The notes below the pieces were generated by a model. It saw only the letters and a list, made by a program, of their open reading frames with translations. It did not search any database and was not told the DNA's origin. The position numbers and the translations under genes were made by a program. Below, piece by piece: positions 18,357 through 28,889 of a stretch of DNA of 64,000 nucleotides. The stretch's first letter is position 1. Each line of letters begins with the position of its first letter. Origin of the DNA: Methylomarinum vadi (GTDB lineage: Bacteria; Pseudomonadota; Gammaproteobacteria; Methylococcales; Methylomonadaceae); contig NZ_JPON01000001.1 of NCBI RefSeq assembly GCF_000733935.1, positions 4,271,163 through 4,335,162 on the forward strand. The letters run 5' to 3'.

Positions 18357-21300
18357 GTGTCCAATAACGCTTTTTCAGCATCTGAATTCGATTTGCCCCA
18401 GTCGAATCGAATTCATCGCCGCTTGCAATTCCGCGCCGTAACAAGCCTGGTGTTGATCAGCTTGTTGTTGGGCGCGGTTTTTACGTATCTATTGTATCGC
18501 GCCGAGAGGAGACAGCTTGAGGCCGCCTTGCTGTCCGCGATGGAACTGCAAACGGCCGCGCTCGAAGCGGAGATTAATCGGCTCAAAAATATCACCACGC
18601 AAATTACCAGTCGGACCCGTATTCGTCAGGAACTGGAAAAATACAACCGGGGCTTGATTAGTCAGGAAGCGTTAGCGGCATTCAGCCGGCCTAAATTGGC
18701 CGATGCCATGCGTTTGGCTCCCGATATGATCGGCATTAGTAGACTTAGCACCAAAGGACGGGTATTGATACAAATAGGCGAATCCGTACCCACGTCACTA
18801 TGGCCGAAAGATTTTGCGGCGGATTCCATCAAGCTAGGGACGCCGCGAGAGATTGATGGCCGCAAGCGCTTGGTGCTTAGTGCTCCGATTAACAATCGCG
18901 AAGGTATGAAGGCCGGTATCGATCTGGTTGTGTTCGATTATCAACGGCTGGATGCTATTCTGCATGGTTTTTTTCTCCGCTACCGGGGCAGCGGCACTAT
19001 CCGCCTGGCGGCGAGGGAGGCGGCGGGCATCACGGATTTATTGACGTCGATTAAGTCGAATCATCGGGATCTTCTTGAAACTATCAACGGGCAAGTCAAA
19101 CAATTCCCACTGGAGAAAAAAGCAACTGTTCATTTACTTTCGGTTCCTGACGGAAAACAATTGATAGTTGCCCTTAATCCGATTGGCGATACGGGCTGAT
19201 TGGTATTGTTTGTTAACGATAGCAACGATTTTTTTGCGGACGCCTATGCGCAGGCCATGCAAACAATACTGTTCATCGTTATTTTAACGTTGGCGGGCAG
19301 TTTTTTGACTTTTCTGGCCATCAGGCCGCTGTCCGGACCCATTTCGGTCGAAACCGGAATATTGTTTAATTTGTTACAGGAACACAAGGAATTGTTGAGG
19401 AATGTGCGGCGCAGTGAATCCCGTTTGAGCGAAGCGCAACAAGTGGCCCATATCGGCAGTTGGGAATACAATTTGGTTGAGCGTACTATATGGTGGTCCG
19501 ACGAGGTTTTTCTTATATTCGAGTTGCCTCCTCAGCAGGTGGAAGTGGCCTACGAAAGTTTTCTGGGAATCGTCCATCCGGAAGACCGTGAATTGGTCGA
19601 TCGAACTTATCGAGAATCGGTTGCCAACCATAGCCCCTTCGAGATCGTCCATCGTTTACAGTTCGACGAAGGGCGGATCAAGTATGTCAAGGCACGAGGC
19701 GAGACTATTTACGACGAGTCGATTGCCGAAGTCCGCTGCATTGGGACGGTACAGGACATTACCCGGCACTATCAGCAGGAGCAGGAACGGAATCGTTTGC
19801 ATGCCGTTCTGAATGCTCTGGTGGAAGGCTCCTCCGACGCCATTTTCGTCAAGGACCGCGACAGTCGTTACCAGCTTGTCAATCGAGCATTAGTCCAGCT
19901 ACTGAATAAAACTAAAGACCAGTTAATGGGCGCATCGGACTATGAGTTGTTTCCGGACAATCTGGCGGAAAAATATCAGCAGGATGACCGCCGTTTTATG
20001 CTGGAGAAACGCACACAGACCTATGAAGAGCCGGTGCTTGTCGACGGTCGGCGCCTGTCCTATTTGACGACCAAGGGGCCTTTGATTATCGATGGCGATA
20101 TACAAGGAGTTTTCGGTATTTCCCGCGATATTTCGGAACGTAAACAAACGGAAGAACGTTTGCGCGAATCGGAAGAAAGCTACCGCGGCCTGTTCAACAG
20201 TGTGCCGGATGGTATTTTTATCGTTGATCGGGATGGCTATATGATCGATGTCAACAGGGCCGTGGTAACTATGTTCGGTCATTCCCGGCAATTTTTTAGC
20301 GGCAAACGATTGCTGGATTTGGCTGACCAGCACAAAAACGATAAGGCCGATCTGGAAAATATCAGGCAACAGATTTCAGCAGGAGACAGGCAGCATTTTT
20401 CTTTCTGGGGACGGCGCGCTACCGAGCAATATTTTCCGTTGGATGTCGTGCTCAATCAAGGGCGCTTTCATGGGCGCGAGGTCATGTTCGCCGTGGCCCG
20501 TGACTTTTCCGAACAAGTCGAGAACCAGGCTCGCCTGGCCAGAGTGGAATGGGAATGGAATCAAGCCATGGACCAGTTCGAAGACGCCATCTATCTCATC
20601 GACATGCAACGGCATTTGGTGCGCGCCAACCAAGCGTTTTACCGCATGATCGGGCTCGCTCCAGAACGGTGCCTGGGGCGACATATCGTCGAATTGGTGC
20701 ATCCTGATGGCGAGGATGAAATTTGTCCCGTTTGTCGGGCGCAACAGTCGGCCGAAGAGGGGGCTATTATTTTAGAAGCCGAAGACCGTCACAATCCCAC
20801 CCATCGTCCTCTCGAAGTGAATCTGAAGGTAGTACGGGACGGTTCAGGATTGGCCGGAGGCATGTTGTTGAGTATTCGCGATTTAAGCAAGATGCGTCGA
20901 ACCGAAGAACGCCTGCGTTTGTCCGCCAGCGTGTTCGAAAGCACCGGCGAAGGTGTCGTCATTACCGATGCCGATGGCAATATCGTCGAGGTCAATCGCG
21001 CCTTTAGCGAAATCACCGGATACCGTCGAGAAGAGGTGATCGGGCGTAATCCAAAAATCTGGCAATCCGGACGTCATGATAAGAGTTTTTTTATCGAAAT
21101 GTGGCGTTCGCTGAAAGATAACGGCAAATGGCGGGGCGAGTTATGGAACCGGCGTAAGAACGGAACGGTCTTTCCGGAGTTGTTGACTATTAGCGGTGTC
21201 GTCGACGAGCAAAATCGTTTAACGCACTATGTCGGTGTTTTTACCGATATCAGCGAACTCAAGCAATCGCAGCAACAATTGGACCACTTGGCGCATCACG

Positions 21301-22568
21301 ACGCTCTCACAGGTTTGCCCAATCGTCTGTTGTTGTATGGCAGGCTGGAGCAAGCGATCCGGCATGCGGATCGTCAGGGTACCCAGGTGGCGGTGATTTT
21401 TCAGGATTTGGATAATTTCAAACATATCAACGACAGTTTCGGCCATAACTCGGGAGATGAGTTATTGCGGCAAGTAGCGGCTAAACTGGAAGCCGCGGTG
21501 CGTAAGGAGGATACCGTAGCCCGTCTGGGCGGCGATGAATTCGTGAGCTTGCTGGAGAATATCGACAAAGCGGAGCATGTGGTGGTGGCCGTGAAAAAAT
21601 TGATGGCCGCTTTCTCCGAACCATTTTCCCTAACCGAACTGGATATTCGCGTGACAACCAGTATCGGTATCAGTCTCTATCCCGGAGACGGCAAGGATGC
21701 CGCGACCCTGCTTAGGAACGCCGATGCAGCTATGTACCGTGCCAAGGCGAAAGGACGCAATACTTATCAGTTCTATACCGAAGAATTGACCCGTCACGCC
21801 TTCGAGCGGGTCATGCTGGAAAACAATCTGCGGCGGGCGATTGACGAGGAGCGACTGTTTTTAGTCTATCAGCCCCAAGTGGAATTGCAGGGAAGGCAGG
21901 TCGTTGGCGTCGAGGTCCTGGTGCGTTGGCGGCATCCGGAATTGGGTAACGTGCCCCCAAACAAATTCATTCCGTTGGCCGAGGACTGCGGATTGATTTT
22001 GCCCCTGGGAGAGTGGGTTCTTCATAATGCCTGCCGGCAAGCCAAACGATGGCTGGATCAAGGCATCGACTTCGGTTGCGTCGCGGTCAATGTCTCCGGC
22101 GTGCAGATTCAACGCGGCGGTTTGTTGGACGTGGTAAAAAGCGCCTTACAACTGAGCGGTCTGCCAGCCTCCCGCTTGGAGTTGGAGGTTACCGAGGGAT
22201 TTATCATGCAACAGGCCGAGTTTGCGGTCGGCCAACTCTCTAATCTGAGAGAACTGGGCGTCACCTTGTCTATCGACGATTTCGGTACGGGGTATTCATC
22301 GTTAAGCTACCTGAAGAAATTGCCCATACACAAGCTTAAGATCGACCAGTCGTTCGTACGGGATATCCCGGAGGACCCCAACGACATGGCGATAGCCGAT
22401 GCGGTCATTGCGATGGGCAGAAGTTTGGGGTTGGCGGTGATTGCGGAAGGCGTGGAGAGCGATGAACAGCGGCAATTTCTGGAAAAGGCCGGTTGCCGGG
22501 AAGGTCAGGGATATCTGTTTGGCAAGCCACTTCGCGCCGAAGCGTTCGAACAATGGTTTAAGAGGTAA
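18357..22568 (+). pseudogene. Membrane PAS-GGDEF-EAL cyclic-di-GMP protein interrupted by an in-frame TGA
   Basis: Two open stretches in the same frame (18357-19199 and 19200-22568) are separated only by a TGA at 19197-19199. Part one starts at a GTG, has a membrane helix at about residues 28-50 and a periplasmic sensor domain. Part two begins with the second membrane helix (TILFIVILTLAGSFLTFLAI), then several PAS domains, a GGDEF domain with intact RLGGDEF (about 777 of the second part) and an EAL domain. The EAL motif reads EVLVRW, while DDFGTGYSSLSYLKKL is intact. The whole is one ordinary two-helix receptor of about 1400 residues with a stop just before helix two. A Trp codon (TGG) changed to TGA is the simplest explanation. 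Restart at the TTG at 19200 lacks a ribosome site. Signalling may be lost, or rescued by readthrough. Confidence 0.8.
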
Positions 22569-22667
22569 GGTTCCTGGTAAATAATATGCGCTGACAATGT
22601 GGGGCGCCAACCTTCGCGCGAATCGAATGCCGAGGCTCTTGCTTGGGGCGGCCGCTCCCACGGCGTG

Positions 22668-23258
22668 TTAAATACTGTCCTGGTAGGGATCGGTTTTCTT
22701 TTCCGGTGGCGGCGGGAAAGATTTTTCCAATTCCTCGCCTAATTTATCCAACTGTTTCTTCAGTTCCTGGCCAAACGACTCCATTTCCTTCTCTATCTCA
22801 GGCATTTGTTGTTCCAGTTGTTTGTTCAGGTTTTCGCCGATATTCTTCAGGCTGTCGAACAAGCCGTTGAATATATCTTCGGATAGACCGTAACGGGTGC
22901 GCCGGTAATCAACGCGCCATTGCTGCTCCTCTTTGACTAGGAAGGTCGTGAAAGTGGTCGTTTTATCGTTGGCTTGCCTGGCTTCGGTTTCGACGCGAGC
23001 CTGGTCGGTGTCGATGACGATTTGGCCTATGGCGAAACTGGCGCCCTGGAACTTTTGTTCGGACGATTGCAATAATGGCCGGCTTTCCGAGGTGGTGTAA
23101 TGTTCGGCGCCGGTCAGGTCGTTGGCGGCCATGGCCTGCCAAAACTTTAACGCGACCTGGTCCGGAGTTTTCGGGCTTTGGCACGAAGCCAAGACAAGGA
23201 TAAAAAAAAGTCCGGGCAACGCCGGACTTTTTCCGATGAGCGATGCAAGCTTAATCAT
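22668..23258 (-). CDS. DUF4878-like lipoprotein
   Basis: This 196 aa protein has a signal peptide ending in the lipobox LVLASC, so it is probably a membrane-anchored lipoprotein. The mature part (DQVALKFWQAMAANDLTGAEHYTT ... WRVDYRRTRYGL) resembles the NTF2-like DUF4878 family of unknown function. The C-terminus is a charged, coiled-coil-like helix rich in Glu and Lys (LNKQLEQQMPEIEKEMESFGQE). It overlaps the end of the upstream yccA-type gene by eight bases, so the two are probably co-transcribed. Confidence 0.75.
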   Translation of the reverse strand: MIKLASLIGKSPALPGLFFILVLASCQSPKTPDQVALKFWQAMAANDLTGAEHYTTSESRPLLQSSEQKFQGASFAIGQIVIDTDQARVETEARQANDKTTTFTTFLVKEEQQWRVDYRRTRYGLSEDIFNGLFDSLKNIGENLNKQLEQQMPEIEKEMESFGQELKKQLDKLGEELEKSFPPPPEKKTDPYQDSI

Positions 23259-23919
23259 CGCCGCCGAAAGCCGCCAGTAATTGCAGCAGGCTCAGGAACA
23301 AATTGTAAATGGAGACATACAACGAGACGGTGGCGAGGATGTAATTGGTTTCGCCGCCGTGAATGATGGCGCTGGTTTCAAACAGGATCAAACCCGACAT
23401 CAACAACACGAACATTGCCGAAACCGCCAGCGACAACGCCGGAATGGAGAAGAACACCGCGGCCAGGCCGGCGATGAACGCAACCAAAATGCCGACCATC
23501 AGGAAACCGGCGATAAAGCTGAAATCCTTGCGCGTGGTCAAGGCATAGGCGGACAAGCCGAGGAAAATCACGCCGGTCCCGCCCAGGGCGGTCATGATCA
23601 GTTCATGGCCGTTGCTGAACACGTGCAGATACATATTCAGGATCGGGCCCAGGGTCATGCCCATGAAGCCGGTCAGGGCGAAAACGAAGACCAATCCCAG
23701 CGCGCTGTTGCTAAATTTATGGGTTAAAAACAACAGTCCGAAATAGCCGACCAGGGTAATGATCATGCCGGGATGCGGCAGATTCAAGACCATGGACACG
23801 CCGGCCATGGCCGCGCTGAACAGCAGGGTCATGGACAACAGCAGATAAGTGTTTTTCAGCATTTTATTGGTCGCTAAAATGCTCTCTTGGGTACGAGTTG
23901 TTGCAGTAGTCAGTCTCAT
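23251..23919 (-). CDS. yccA: YccA/BI-1 family membrane protein
   Basis: The 222 aa product has seven predicted membrane segments and belongs to the Bax-inhibitor-1/YccA family. E. coli YccA (219 aa) is a substrate and modulator of the FtsH protease. I chose the ATG at 23919 (MRLTTATTRTQESILATNKML), which gives the family length; an in-frame start eight codons earlier is possible. Conserved features include YLLLSMTLLFSA, MYLHVFSNGHELIMTALGGTGVIFLGLSAYAL and the C-terminal YVSIYNLFLSLLQLLAAFGGDD. Confidence 0.92.
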   Translation of the reverse strand: MRLTTATTRTQESILATNKMLKNTYLLLSMTLLFSAAMAGVSMVLNLPHPGMIITLVGYFGLLFLTHKFSNSALGLVFVFALTGFMGMTLGPILNMYLHVFSNGHELIMTALGGTGVIFLGLSAYALTTRKDFSFIAGFLMVGILVAFIAGLAAVFFSIPALSLAVSAMFVLLMSGLILFETSAIIHGGETNYILATVSLYVSIYNLFLSLLQLLAAFGGDD

Positions 23920-24082
23920 TTTTTTATTCCATAGGTTAAACAAGTTAACGGGTAAGACCTTACAATCTTACAAGAGTTTCCGGGCGATTGTAAGCAATTA
24001 AAGGGAGAAATACTCCATCATCGAGAATTGCTGGAACGGTCAATTAGAATCGGGCCCCGGCGCCCTGTTCGGATCGAACATT

Positions 24083-24727
24083 CTAACGATAACTCGGTCT
24101 CCCCGTCTCGCTCAAAGGGATGTCGCAACTGCTTAAGCGAGGGGTCTTGGCCAGATATTGCTGGTGGTAGTCCTCGGCATAAAAAAATTCCGGAACGGGC
24201 AGAATTTCAGTGGTGATGGAGTCGAAGCCATAGGCGTGCAATCTTTCCTGATAGTGTGCCTTGCTGTTGAGGGCGGCTTGTTCCTGCTTTTCCGAATAGA
24301 AGTAAATGGCCGAGCGGTATTGCGTCCCGATATCGACGCCCTGTCTCATGCCCTGGGTTGGATTATGCCCTTCCCAAAACAACTCCAACAGGCGTTGGAA
24401 GCTGATTTGCTCTGGATCGAAAACAACCATGACGACTTCGGCATGGCCGGTTTGCCCGGTACAGACTTCTTCGTACGTCGGATTGGGAGTATAACCGCCG
24501 GCATATCCGACCGCCGTGCTGTAGACGCCGGTTTGCTGCCAGAATCTTTTCTCCGCGCCCCAGAAACAGCCCATAGCGAACAAAGACTGTTCCAAACCAT
24601 CCGGAAAAGGGGGGATGATCGGATTGCCGGTGACGAAATGAAATTTTGGTGTGCACACGGGAGTGGCGCGACCCGGCAAGGCCTCTTCGGGTGAAGGTAA
24701 TTGCGTTTTTTTATTGGAAAAGATCAT
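24083..24727 (-). CDS. msrA: Peptide methionine sulfoxide reductase MsrA
   Basis: This 214 aa enzyme reduces S-methionine sulfoxide in proteins. The catalytic motif [11 protein letters not shown] is at about residues 53-63. Other family segments are [30 protein letters not shown] and [19 protein letters not shown] 50-residue N-terminal extension resembles that of E. coli MsrA. Recycling cysteines are not obvious at the C-terminus, which ends [16 protein letters not shown] with one Cys. Confidence 0.95.
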   Translation of the reverse strand: MIFSNKKTQLPSPEEALPGRATPVCTPKFHFVTGNPIIPPFPDGLEQSLFAMGCFWGAEKRFWQQTGVYSTAVGYAGGYTPNPTYEEVCTGQTGHAEVVMVVFDPEQISFQRLLELFWEGHNPTQGMRQGVDIGTQYRSAIYFYSEKQEQAALNSKAHYQERLHAYGFDSITTEILPVPEFFYAEDYHQQYLAKTPRLSSCDIPLSETGRPSYR

Positions 24728-24807
24728 GGGAACCGTCCTAGCATCAGTTCTTGAGCAGAGCTATAGATTATAATGGTCTCATTTAGTTTGTTAACCCCAT
24801 CAATATC

Positions 24808-25683
24808 ATGAAAGAACAAGATTGTTTGAGACGTTTTATTTTCGAGGATTTGGGCGTACGCGGGGAATGGGTGCGCTTGGAAGACAGCCTGCGCCAGGCC
24901 AAACAATTTCAAACATTGGTCAATGACCGGGTCGATGAACAATTGGGGCAAGCGTTGGCGGCGGTGGTGTTATTGTCGGCGACGGTAAAGTTTCAAGGTT
25001 CGATGATTCTGCAGGTTCAGGGCAATGGCGATTTAAAAACTTTGGTGGCCCAGGCGACCAACGAGCGCAAAATCAGGGGGTTGGTGCGCAGTGTTGCCGG
25101 GGTGGCGGGCGCCAATCTCAAGGAAATGATGGGGGAAGGGCATTTGGTGTTGACGATCGAGTCGGAAATTGCCGAGCCCTATCAAGGGATTGTTTCTCTG
25201 GAAAAAGACACGTTGGCCGATATTCTTCAGCTTTATTTCAGGCAGTCGGAACAGTTGGCGACGCGCTTTTGGCTGTTCGCTAATCAAACCCATGCCGCCG
25301 GCTTGATGATTCAGGAACTTCCGGACCGGAAAAGCTACAAACAGGATTGGGAGCGCATCGAAATGTTGGCTTCCACGGTCACGGCGAAGGAAATGCTGAC
25401 CTTGGATAGCGAGGAAATGCTGTATCGTTTGTTCAATGAAGAGAAAGTACGTTTGTACGAGCCCGAGCCGGTGGAATTTCACTGTAATTGCTCCCGCCAG
25501 AAAATTAGCGGCACGTTGTTGGCATTGGGACGGGATGAGTTGGAAGAGATATTAAAAGAGCGGGAAGATATTGAAGTCGATTGCCAGTTTTGTGGTGCAA
25601 GATACCATTTCGACAAAGTCGACGTGGAAAATATTTTGTTAACGCAGTCGACAGAAGGCGCCGTTTCGGGAACGCAGCATTAA
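24808..25683 (+). CDS. hslO: Redox-regulated chaperone Hsp33
   Basis: The 291 aa chaperone is activated by oxidation and protects unfolded proteins during oxidative stress. The N-terminal substrate-binding domain contains LGQALAAVVLLSATVKFQGSM. The C-terminal redox switch has CNC near 226-228 and CQFC near 258-261, the four zinc-binding cysteines. It is divergent from msrA, another oxidative-damage gene, with about 80 bases between them. Confidence 0.96.
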   Translation: MKEQDCLRRFIFEDLGVRGEWVRLEDSLRQAKQFQTLVNDRVDEQLGQALAAVVLLSATVKFQGSMILQVQGNGDLKTLVAQATNERKIRGLVRSVAGVAGANLKEMMGEGHLVLTIESEIAEPYQGIVSLEKDTLADILQLYFRQSEQLATRFWLFANQTHAAGLMIQELPDRKSYKQDWERIEMLASTVTAKEMLTLDSEEMLYRLFNEEKVRLYEPEPVEFHCNCSRQKISGTLLALGRDELEEILKEREDIEVDCQFCGARYHFDKVDVENILLTQSTEGAVSGTQH

Positions 25684-25756
25684 TACGGCGTACGGTTTCC
25701 TCGCGGTTGCGTTTGTCAATGTCGCGCAGCGCGGCCGCGCAGGTCAGAGGTATATG

Positions 25757-26524
25757 ATGAAAAATAAGCTGGTCAAACTATTTCGGTTATTGTTGTTATT
25801 CAGTCTTTTGTCGACAATGACCGGTTGTTTCTACTGGTGGCGCGCGTATCAGACCTATTTGCAAATGGATGAATTCGACGAACATTTCGCCATCAGTGTG
25901 GAAGACAGTTTCATCGTCCATTTCAAGGATCCTATTTTGCTGAGCGATGATTTCGTCTCTCTGGCCAAACTGAAGCCCAGCGAGATCCAGGCCACCAAGA
26001 ACGGCAAGTTGTGGAAATACCGTTTTCGTAAAATCGATAATGACGGGCGTTTGGTCGTACCGGAAGTGCAGTTTTCCTTCGACTTGGCCTTCGACAAGGA
26101 CGATCAAATCTCGGCTTGGTCGTTTTCGCCGTTATTTTTGCAGATCGCGCCGCCTGAGTTCCTGGAACTGTCTTTTCGCTCGCTCGGTAGCGCCGAGATC
26201 AATAAAGGCAAACGTCAACTGAAGGTCGATACCGACAAAATAGCGAAAATCAACACTGAATTGCCGTTGAAATCGGTGGTCCTGCAAAAGCTGGGCGAGC
26301 CCTTGGCAATCGAGAAAAAGTCCGATCAAGAGATTTTTACTTACCATTTCGAGTTGGAGGCCTACGACATTGAAGAAGGTTACGAGGATCGCAAGCTCAG
26401 TGTCGTCAAGTTGACTTTCGATAGGGAAAGCGACGAGTTAATCAAGATGTCCGGTCGTTTCGCCGGATTGAAAATTTCCATCAATTATCGCAAGTACCAG
26501 CAACAACATAAACAAGCGGCATGA
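25757..26524 (+). CDS. Hypothetical lipoprotein
   Basis: This protein of about 255 aa has an N-terminal signal peptide with the lipobox STMTGC, so it is probably anchored in the envelope. I do not recognise the mature domain. It is rich in charged residues and beta-strand-like stretches (FAISVEDSFIVHFKDPILLSDDFV), without cysteine after the lipidation site. Of two adjacent ATG codons the second (25757) fits the AGAGG ribosome site. It lies 73 bases after hslO on the same strand. Confidence 0.7.
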   Translation: MKNKLVKLFRLLLLFSLLSTMTGCFYWWRAYQTYLQMDEFDEHFAISVEDSFIVHFKDPILLSDDFVSLAKLKPSEIQATKNGKLWKYRFRKIDNDGRLVVPEVQFSFDLAFDKDDQISAWSFSPLFLQIAPPEFLELSFRSLGSAEINKGKRQLKVDTDKIAKINTELPLKSVVLQKLGEPLAIEKKSDQEIFTYHFELEAYDIEEGYEDRKLSVVKLTFDRESDELIKMSGRFAGLKISINYRKYQQQHKQAA

Positions 26525-26577
26525 AGCGGCCGCATAAGTCCGTTTAGCGCGAAGACAGGGAATTTTTATCAGCAAAT

Positions 26578-27342
26578 ATGGCGAATTTTAACACCCACGT
26601 GACCGTGGCTTCGGCCGCAAGCGGCCTGGCTGCGTCGACCGCGGCCTATGTCGGTTTGATAGAGGCCATGGATGCGGCCTGGTATATGTTTATCGGCGTA
26701 ATCGGCGGGATGCTGCCCGATATCGATGCCGACAATTCCACGCCGGTCAAGCGCCTGTTCACGTTTTTGGCCGGATTGTGCGGCGTGTCGGTGTGGACGA
26801 TTTTCGCGCCTTTCCTGGAGTCGCAACGCTTGCTGCTGGCAGCGGCGGTGGGTTTTCTGCTGGTGCGTTATCCGTTGTTTTTCTTGTTTCAGCAGACGAC
26901 GGTTCACCGCGGCGTTTTCCACTCTTTGCTCGGGGCGCTGTTTTTCGGCTTGTTGGCGGTCTGCGTCAACCATTATTTTTTGCATTGGACTGTATTGCAA
27001 TCATGGTTGAGCGGCATTTTTCTGGTGTTTGGTTTCATCGTGCATCTATGCCTCGATGAAGTTTTCAGCGTCGATCTCGCCAACGGCCGCATGAAAAAGT
27101 CGTTCGGCACGGCGCTGAAATTGTTCAGTTACAACGATGCCACGGCGTCGTCCCTGCTGCTGGTCGCGGCGATCGCCTTATATATCGCGGCACCGCCTGC
27201 GTCACAATTGATCAGGGCCTGGGAAATGGCGCAATGGGCGAAGGTCGATATCACGAACGGACAGTCCTTCGACGTGTTAGAACGTAGCGGCCTCGACCTG
27301 CTCTCCGAATTCAATGTGAATCCCGGTTCTTACCGGCGTTAA
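26578..27342 (+). CDS. YdjM-like membrane-bound metal-dependent hydrolase
   Basis: The 254 aa product has several hydrophobic segments and the N-terminal pattern NTHVTVASAASGLAAS followed by GGMLPDIDADNS, typical of the DUF457/YdjM family. The VHRGVFHSLLGALFFG and HLCLDEVFSVD segments carry the conserved His and Asp residues that could bind metal. The physiological substrate is unknown. In E. coli ydjM is LexA-controlled; I see no clear LexA box here. Confidence 0.85.
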   Translation: MANFNTHVTVASAASGLAASTAAYVGLIEAMDAAWYMFIGVIGGMLPDIDADNSTPVKRLFTFLAGLCGVSVWTIFAPFLESQRLLLAAAVGFLLVRYPLFFLFQQTTVHRGVFHSLLGALFFGLLAVCVNHYFLHWTVLQSWLSGIFLVFGFIVHLCLDEVFSVDLANGRMKKSFGTALKLFSYNDATASSLLLVAAIALYIAAPPASQLIRAWEMAQWAKVDITNGQSFDVLERSGLDLLSEFNVNPGSYRR

Positions 27343-27370
27343 TTAATATAAAGCTCTGCTTGAGTGCCGA

Positions 27371-27919
27371 TTATAAAGACGGTTTCTTGATCAATCTTTC
27401 ATAGCGCTCGAGGCTGTCGATGATTTCTTTCTTGGCTTCCTCAATTCCCGCCCAGCCGTCCAGCCTGACCCATTTGTTTTCCTCCAGATCCTTGTAATGC
27501 TCGAAAAAATGATAGATTCTTGCCAGTTTGTCCGGCTGAATGTCTTTGTAACTTTTGACGTGATTGTAATAGGGGGTCAGCTCGGGAATGGGAACGGCGA
27601 GTAATTTGGGATCGGGCCCCGACTCGTCGGTCATTTGCAATATGCCGATCGGACGGCTTTTGATCATACACCCGCTTAGCAGTGGTGCGGGGGTAATCAC
27701 CATGACATCGACCGGGTCGCCATCCTCGGAGAGCGTTCGTGGGATATAACCGTAATTGCTCGGGTATTGCATCGCGGTGCCCATGAAACGATCGACAGTG
27801 AGTGTCCCGGTGTATTTATCGACTTCATATTTAACCGGATCGCTGGAAGCGGGTATTTCGATGATGACATTGATGATGTCAGGCGCGTCTTTTCCTGGTA
27901 CGACTTTGGCAATAGACAT
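27371..27919 (-). CDS. ppa: Inorganic pyrophosphatase
   Basis: This 182 aa family I soluble pyrophosphatase hydrolyses PPi to phosphate. The signature EDGDPVDVMVI and the metal-binding acidic residues are intact, as are PGKDAPDIINVIIEIP and VKYEVDKYTGTL at the N-terminus. It matters here because the same window encodes a PPi-dependent phosphofructokinase, so PPi can be either hydrolysed or used for glycolytic phosphorylation. Confidence 0.96.
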   Translation of the reverse strand: MSIAKVVPGKDAPDIINVIIEIPASSDPVKYEVDKYTGTLTVDRFMGTAMQYPSNYGYIPRTLSEDGDPVDVMVITPAPLLSGCMIKSRPIGILQMTDESGPDPKLLAVPIPELTPYYNHVKSYKDIQPDKLARIYHFFEHYKDLEENKWVRLDGWAGIEEAKKEIIDSLERYERLIKKPSL

Positions 27920-27990
27920 TTACATCCTCTTTGTCTGAATGCAAAAAAATGTCATTATAACAGCTGTCATCGATCAATTTGGGGGATTTG

Positions 27991-28806
27991 GTGTTAGGGT
28001 GTTTGCGTAAAATGGAAACAGAGTTGGCAAGTCCGGTTTCGTATCGCTTGCCGTTATCGGAGGAATTAGTGGATCTGAATCCGCTGATCGGCCGGCAAGT
28101 AACCTTACGCTATAACGGGCAAATATTTTGTATTCACTGCCGACGTAAGACCAATAAGAGTTTTAACCAGGGATATTGCTATCCTTGCTTTACCAGGCTG
28201 GCGCAATGCGATATGTGCATCATGAAGCCGGAAACCTGTCATTACGATAAAGGAACCTGCAGGGAACCGGAATGGGCGCAGCAATTCTGTTTTCAGCCGC
28301 ATTACGTGTATCTGGCCAATTCTTCCGGCATCAAGGTCGGCATCACCCGGCAGAATCAGATACCGACCCGCTGGATCGACCAGGGAGCGGTACAGGCGTT
28401 GCCGATCATGAAAGTGCAATCGCGCTATATTTCCGGGTTAGTCGAGGTCGTCATCGCCAATCATGTCAGCGATAAAACCAGCTGGCAGCGTATGTTGAAA
28501 AATCAGGTCGAACGGATCGACTTGCCGGCGATACGGGACGAATTGTTAATCGAATGCGAAAACGAGCTGGCCGATATCGCCGGGCGTTTCGATGAGGCCG
28601 CGATCGAATATCTGCCCGATGCCGAGGCCGTGGATATCGACTATCCGGTGGAGGTGTACCCGGCCAAGGTCAAATCGTTCAATTTCGATAAAAAAGCGGA
28701 AGTCACGGGCGTGTTACAGGGAATCAAGGGACAGTATTTGATTTTCGATAGCGGGGTGATCAATATCCGTAAGTTTGCCGGCTACGAAGTCGAATTACTG
28801 CTGTAG
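27991..28806 (+). CDS. DUF2797 zinc-ribbon protein
   Basis: The protein is about 271 aa from the GTG at 27991, chosen because GGGGGA lies five bases before it. It has a cysteine-rich N-terminal third (CIHCRRK, YCYPC, CDMC and CHYDKGTC) that probably binds zinc. The segment YVYLANSSGIKVGITRQNQIPTRWIDQGA looks like the GIY-YIG-related core seen in this family. The function is unknown. It is divergent from ppa. Confidence 0.8.
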   Translation: MLGCLRKMETELASPVSYRLPLSEELVDLNPLIGRQVTLRYNGQIFCIHCRRKTNKSFNQGYCYPCFTRLAQCDMCIMKPETCHYDKGTCREPEWAQQFCFQPHYVYLANSSGIKVGITRQNQIPTRWIDQGAVQALPIMKVQSRYISGLVEVVIANHVSDKTSWQRMLKNQVERIDLPAIRDELLIECENELADIAGRFDEAAIEYLPDAEAVDIDYPVEVYPAKVKSFNFDKKAEVTGVLQGIKGQYLIFDSGVINIRKFAGYEVELLL

Positions 28807-28889
28807 GAGCGCCGGACTCGGCGCGATCGGGGAGCCTGGATATTCAATTCGATCCGGGGCGCGGCGCACCCATGCCGAAAATACACCGC

